64,000 bases of DNA, taken from Flavobacteriales bacterium (lineage in GTDB: Bacteria > Bacteroidota > Bacteroidia > Flavobacteriales_F > PHOS-HE28). Shown here piece after piece: positions 60,097 to 64,000 of this stretch. How positions within the stretch are numbered: position 1 is the first letter of the stretch; every line of letters begins with the position of its first letter. A program made the translations under genes and the position numbers. The notes under the pieces were generated by a model. That model was not told where the DNA came from. It saw only the letters and a list, made by a program, of their open reading frames with translations, and ran no database searches. Location of the stretch: the NCBI GenBank assembly GCA_019912395.1, contig JAIOIH010000042.1, positions 124,001-188,000 on the forward strand. The letters are read 5' to 3'.

Positions 60097-63000
60097 TCAG
60101 TAACGTTCAAAAGTAATCAAATACGCCGTTCCCGAGCTATCGTCGGGGACCGATCGCTGGATGTTTCCGTCGAGCTGGTCCATCAGCAGCTCCACCAGTT
60201 CCATTCCAAGCCCCCGGTCGCGTTCATCCACATAGTTCTCCGGGAATCCCTGGCCGTTGTCGGAGAGCGTGATGCGCACTTGGTCCTTGCGCTGGGAAAG
60301 CGTGATGGAGATCGCTCCCTCCCTGCCATCTGAAAAGGCATGCTTCAGGGCATTGCTGATCAGTTCGTTCAGCACGAGGCCGCAAGGGATGGCCCTGTCC
60401 AGGTCCAGCATCAGGGGCTTGAGGTCGGTCCGGAGCAACACCCTGCCGCTTAGCGAATAGCTCATCACCAGGTTGCTGCACAGGCCATCGATGTAGCGGG
60501 CCATGTCCACTTGGCTGAAGTTCTTGTTCTGGTAGAGGCTTTCATGGATGAAGGACATGCTCCTGATCCGGTCCTGGCTCTCGTGCAGGAGGGCGATGGA
60601 ACGTGGATCATCGTCCACGTGGTCGCGCTGCAGGCTGAAGATGCTGCTGATGATCTGCAGGTTGTTCTTCACCCGGTGATGCACCTCCTTCAGGAGGACC
60701 TCCTTTTCCTGGAGGCTTTGTCGCATCTCCTGTTCCACCCTTTTCTTTTCCGTGATGTCATGGGCCAGGCAGCTCACTTCATTGATCGCCCCGTCGGTGA
60801 TGATCGGGCTGATGTAGAGTTCGATCCATGTGGCTCCCTCAGGTCGTTCGAAGCGGAGCTCATGGTGCATCGGCTTGCCGGCGAGCACCCGGTCGAAGAG
60901 TTGGATGAACTCCGCGTCCTGCTCGGCGGGTACCCGTTTCCTCACGGTCTCACGAAGGTCGTCGCCCACGTCCTGCTCCACGCCGAGGGTCTGCTTCACC
61001 ACGGTTCGGAAGTGCTTGTTGCAGGCGGTGATGCGATAGTCCCTGTCCAAGGACCAGATCAACACATTGGCACTGCTTTCAAAGATGGCGTTGAGCTTGG
61101 CGGCCTGCTCGCGCACCCTGGCCTCCGCCACGCGTTCGGCCGTTACCTCCAAGCCGATACCGAACGCCTCCTCCACATTTCCGTCGCGGTCCAGCACGGG
61201 GCTGAGGTAGATCTCGTTGCATACCCGCTGGCCGTTCCGATCGATCAGGTCCGTCTCGAAGCGCAGGGTCTTCCCGGCGAACACCTCTTCGTACTTGCTC
61301 CTCCAGAAGTCATGGTACGCTTCCGGGGCGAACAGTTTGCGCGGAGTTGCGGGTTCGGTATTGATCTGCGGTATAGTGCCGTGAAGGCGTTTCACCATGT
61401 CCTGGTAGCCCTGATTGAAACTGGTGAGCGCGATCCGCCGGTCCACCGTCCAGAACATGTGCTCGCTGGCCTCGAACAGGGCCTTTTCCTTGGCGGCATG
61501 CTTCAGGAGCTGCTCCTGTGCGGCATGGGCCGCCGTGATATCCCGAAAGATACTGCGGACCGCAATGGTTTTGCCCTCTTCCTGGCGTACGGTCGAGGTT
61601 CCTTCCATGAGCAGCTCACGGCCATCCTTGGTCAGGAAAATGGAACGCCACGGTTCGGGTTTGACACTATCGGGCGCATTTTTCAGCCATTGGCGTGCCG
61701 CATCGCGTTTTTCAGGTGTGACCAGGTCGAACATGGTCATCTCCCGGACCTCCTCCTCGGAGTAGCCCAGCGTTCTCTTCCACGCATTGTTGATGAAGAG
61801 GAACTTCCCGTCCGTGTCCATGCTATGGATCAGGTCGTTGGCATTATCGACCAAGTCGCGATAGCGCTCCTCGCTCAAGCGGAGCGCCTCACGGTCGCGC
61901 TTGGCCTGCGTAACGTCCCGGCTCACGCCCATGCTTCCCAGCGTTTGGCCGTCCTCGTCGAACAGCCGCGAAGCCGCGAGGAAACTCACGATGATCTTTT
62001 TGTCCTTGGTGATGTTGCGGACCTCTCCCGCATACGCACCGTAGCGGGACATCTCCTCCTGGACACGCTCGAACTCCTCCTCGTCCGCATAGAGGATCCG
62101 GGAGTTCTTGCCCAGCACTTCCTCAGCCTCGTAGCCGAACTTTATCGTGGCCGCAGGATTGAACTCGGTGATCTTGCCCTTGGGGTCCACTGCGACGATC
62201 ATGTCCAGCGAGCTGTCGATCAGGCTCTTCGCCATGCGCCTGCTTTGCACCAAGGCCTCCTGGGTGAGCCGATGTTCCTCGATCTCCGCCCGCAGCACCG
62301 CGTTCATCTCCTCGGCCATCGTTGCGCGCAACCGTTCCTGGATCAGGCTGCGCTCGGTTTCCAGGTCCTGAAGGGTGAGCTGCACCGCTGCGCCGTTCAT
62401 GTGCCATGTCGCGGTGCCATGGACCATCAGGGGGCGATATCCCTTGCTTTTGGAGCCAAAATGGATCCTCGCCGCTGGGGACCCATCGCCGTGCTCAATG
62501 TTGTGCAAGAGATCACTGATCAGCGCGGCATCGCTCTTCAGGACCAGGGAAAGGAGGTCGGAACCGATCAGTGACCGGTTGTTCAACAGTGTTTCCGCAG
62601 CCGGGTTCGCGTAGACCATTTTTCCGCGCTGCAGCACGACCATGCCGTCCCTTACCTGCTCGGTGAGCTGCCTGTAGTTGTTGGCCAGCACCCGCTGTTC
62701 CAGTTCCGATTGCCGCACCACCGTAATATCGATCACCACCCCTTCAATGACCGTGGCCCTTCCGGGTTCCTCCCGCAGGATCACGTTCTCCAGCACATGT
62801 ACGGACCTGCCCTTGCGGTGCTTCAATAGGATCTCGTAATTGTTCAAGCGCTTTTTCTCCAGAAGCTCCTCGATGAACCGTTGGCGCTCGGCCAGATCGA
62901 AATACAGGCCCTCCACGGGCACCTTCATCAATTCCTCCACGGTCCCGTAGCCGAGCAATTGTGCCAGTGCGTTGTTGCAATCCAGCATCCGTCCGGTGAG

Positions 63001-63150
63001 GCTGGTCCGGAACAGGCCGAGCAGCTCGCCCCCGAACAGTTCGTCATGGAACCGTTGCCGATCGCTGTGCCGGGGCCGGTTCTCCATGCCGTCGGTTGCA
63101 CCGGGAGCATCCCGATCACCGGACATGGGTTCAGTGGAGGAACTGTTCAT
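60097..63150 (-). CDS. Multi-PAS sensor histidine kinase (HisKA_2 type)
   Basis: 1017 residues with no membrane helix, so a cytoplasmic sensor. Five or six PAS domains can be followed from about residue 40 to 790 (e.g. LFRTSLTGRMLDCNNALAQL, DSSLDMIVAVDPKGKITEFN, DTDGKFLFINNAWKRTLGYS, SLDRDYRITACNKHFRTVVK). The kinase core is HisKA_2: LLKEVHHRVKNNLQIISSIF, then NELISNALKHAFSDG, DNGQGFPENY and RGLGMELVELLMDQ. Its ATG overlaps the MORN-protein stop as ATGA and the LytTR regulator follows. The several PAS domains suggest integration of redox, light or small-molecule signals. Confidence 0.92.
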   Translation of the reverse strand: MNSSSTEPMSGDRDAPGATDGMENRPRHSDRQRFHDELFGGELLGLFRTSLTGRMLDCNNALAQLLGYGTVEELMKVPVEGLYFDLAERQRFIEELLEKKRLNNYEILLKHRKGRSVHVLENVILREEPGRATVIEGVVIDITVVRQSELEQRVLANNYRQLTEQVRDGMVVLQRGKMVYANPAAETLLNNRSLIGSDLLSLVLKSDAALISDLLHNIEHGDGSPAARIHFGSKSKGYRPLMVHGTATWHMNGAAVQLTLQDLETERSLIQERLRATMAEEMNAVLRAEIEEHRLTQEALVQSRRMAKSLIDSSLDMIVAVDPKGKITEFNPAATIKFGYEAEEVLGKNSRILYADEEEFERVQEEMSRYGAYAGEVRNITKDKKIIVSFLAASRLFDEDGQTLGSMGVSRDVTQAKRDREALRLSEERYRDLVDNANDLIHSMDTDGKFLFINNAWKRTLGYSEEEVREMTMFDLVTPEKRDAARQWLKNAPDSVKPEPWRSIFLTKDGRELLMEGTSTVRQEEGKTIAVRSIFRDITAAHAAQEQLLKHAAKEKALFEASEHMFWTVDRRIALTSFNQGYQDMVKRLHGTIPQINTEPATPRKLFAPEAYHDFWRSKYEEVFAGKTLRFETDLIDRNGQRVCNEIYLSPVLDRDGNVEEAFGIGLEVTAERVAEARVREQAAKLNAIFESSANVLIWSLDRDYRITACNKHFRTVVKQTLGVEQDVGDDLRETVRKRVPAEQDAEFIQLFDRVLAGKPMHHELRFERPEGATWIELYISPIITDGAINEVSCLAHDITEKKRVEQEMRQSLQEKEVLLKEVHHRVKNNLQIISSIFSLQRDHVDDDPRSIALLHESQDRIRSMSFIHESLYQNKNFSQVDMARYIDGLCSNLVMSYSLSGRVLLRTDLKPLMLDLDRAIPCGLVLNELISNALKHAFSDGREGAISITLSQRKDQVRITLSDNGQGFPENYVDERDRGLGMELVELLMDQLDGNIQRSVPDDSSGTAYLITFERY

Positions 63151-64000
63151 GGCGCAGATCCCGAAGGCTCGAATGGTGGAGGTAGCTTTTCGTTGTCCAA
63201 ACGCATTTCCTTACCATCCTTGTAACGGATGGTAAGCAATAGCGTTCCGTTGTCGTCGAAAAAGTTGAAATCCCCCTGTTCCAGGCCTGCCGTGTATCTG
63301 CCTTGCAATTTCAATCGCCCATTGGGCCAGTACCATTTGTGCTTGCCGTTGCGCTCTCCACCCACGAAGGAACCCGTAAAGTTCCTCTTTCCATTGTCGT
63401 AGGTACTGGTCCATGGGCCATCGCGCAGGCCGTCCTTGTAGGCTCCCGTTTCGGTGTGCCCCCCCACATGGTACACCCATTTCCCGTCCTTCAGGCCATC
63501 GATGTATTCACCTTGGACGATCACGGAGCCGTCCTTTTCGTATTCCACCGAGGCACCATCCTCCTTGCCCTTGCGGTAGTTCTCTTCCCGATGGAGCTCA
63601 CCGGTCTTGTAGAACCACCGCCAATTGCCCTGAGGCAGGCCATCGCGGTAATTCCCCTTTTGTTCCACCTCCCCACTGCGGTGATAAAAGGTCCAAGGTC
63701 CATCCTTCTTCCCGTCCTTGTAAGTGCCTTCGGCCCGCTTCTCGCCCGTTACGAAGTATTCGGTCCAAGGGCCGTTCATGGCACCTGCCTCGCTCACGCC
63801 CCCAGTGCCGGTCAGTACATCGTTCCGGTAGATGGAGGCCTGCGTGGGCTTGCCCTGCTCATCGAACATCCTGAACAGGCCCTCTTTCCTCCCGTCCTTG
63901 GTGTAGCTGCCGATGCTGGCCACCGTGCCATTGGCGTGGTAGGCATTCTTGATGTCCAACAAGGTGGTCTCCGTTGCGTCGGGCAATATCTCGTCCTGGT
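63147..64000 (-). CDS. MORN-repeat (YwqK-like) protein, start outside the window
   Basis: The frame stays open to the right edge (..DEILPDATETT), so the N-terminus is missing; a TTG at 63986 is not taken as the start. The visible 284 residues contain about ten repeats of 20-25 residues of the MORN-2/YwqK type: YKDGKKDGPWTFYHRSGEVE, YRDGLPQGNWRWFYKTGELH, YIDGLKDGKWVYHVGG. Such repeats form beta-hairpin rods and often act in surface or membrane contacts. The stop overlaps the kinase ATG, so it is coupled to the multi-PAS kinase and may supply or present its signal. Confidence 0.85.
   Translation of the reverse strand, partial: QDEILPDATETTLLDIKNAYHANGTVASIGSYTKDGRKEGLFRMFDEQGKPTQASIYRNDVLTGTGGVSEAGAMNGPWTEYFVTGEKRAEGTYKDGKKDGPWTFYHRSGEVEQKGNYRDGLPQGNWRWFYKTGELHREENYRKGKEDGASVEYEKDGSVIVQGEYIDGLKDGKWVYHVGGHTETGAYKDGLRDGPWTSTYDNGKRNFTGSFVGGERNGKHKWYWPNGRLKLQGRYTAGLEQGDFNFFDDNGTLLLTIRYKDGKEMRLDNEKLPPPFEPSGSAP

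Overview
The window reads as chromosomal DNA of a GC-rich member of the Bacteroidota, probably Flavobacteriales-like. The grounds are a gldH gliding lipoprotein gene, six long secreted proteins (five with type IX secretion (T9SS) type A C-termini, one with a type B C-terminus), the Bacteroidota form of the suf operon ending in a DUF2480 gene, and promoter boxes of the Bacteroidota TAnnTTTG type. No phage, conjugative element, insertion sequence, rRNA or CRISPR array is visible. One tRNA gene (Ala, anticodon GGC) is present.

Layout. 1-1490: the end of a membrane protein gene and a GT-C type glycosyltransferase. 1499-8780: a secreted metallopeptidase and the Fe-S assembly operon sufC-sufD-sufS-sufE-sufT-DUF2480, with no sufB and with several families of short repeats between and inside the genes. 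8892-11750: an arsenosugar-type operon (ECF sigma factor, small zinc-finger protein, AhpD-like protein, radical SAM ArsS, TIGR04282 transferase). 11888-14291: an alpha/beta-hydrolase-OsmC fusion and a class V aminotransferase-fold protein. 14338-21640: an operon of three T9SS cargo proteins (a subtilase and two tandem paralogues) divergent from an XRE regulator, followed by a broken remnant of a second aminotransferase. 21754-24010: ergothioneine genes egtB-egtD. 24125-28464: DUF1569 protein, beta-barrel protein, rhodanese, small membrane protein, fatty-acid-hydroxylase-like protein, lipoprotein. 28666-30567: PurF-like enzyme. 30837-46119: kynurenine-pathway genes (HAO, ACMSD, an SDR, an aminomuconate-semialdehyde-type dehydrogenase) interleaved with three very long T9SS proteins and an OmpR-type two-component system. 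46109-50157: a small protein, a SiaB-type kinase and a fusion of an HD phosphohydrolase domain to polyphosphate kinase 1. 50299-59190: tRNA-Ala, fructosamine kinase, the PBP1A-gldH-ricT block, DNA polymerase III delta prime, phosphoglycerate kinase and a lipoprotein. 59331-64000: a LytTR response regulator, a 1017-residue multi-PAS histidine kinase and a MORN-repeat protein cut by the window edge.

The most distinctive points are: (i) the HD-PPK1 fusion, which could join synthesis and hydrolysis of a phosphoryl compound in one chain; (ii) a palindromic repeat inserted in frame in sufE, inside a suf operon full of repeats and without sufB; (iii) a recurrent promoter layout in which a TAnnTTTG-like box lies exactly four bases before the start codon of at least seven genes, predicting leaderless or nearly leaderless mRNAs; (iv) a degenerate aminotransferase tail next to the ergothioneine genes; and (v) an inverted repeat just downstream of the suf promoter that looks like an operator. 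All functional statements rest on reading motifs and on remembered family features; no database search was run.
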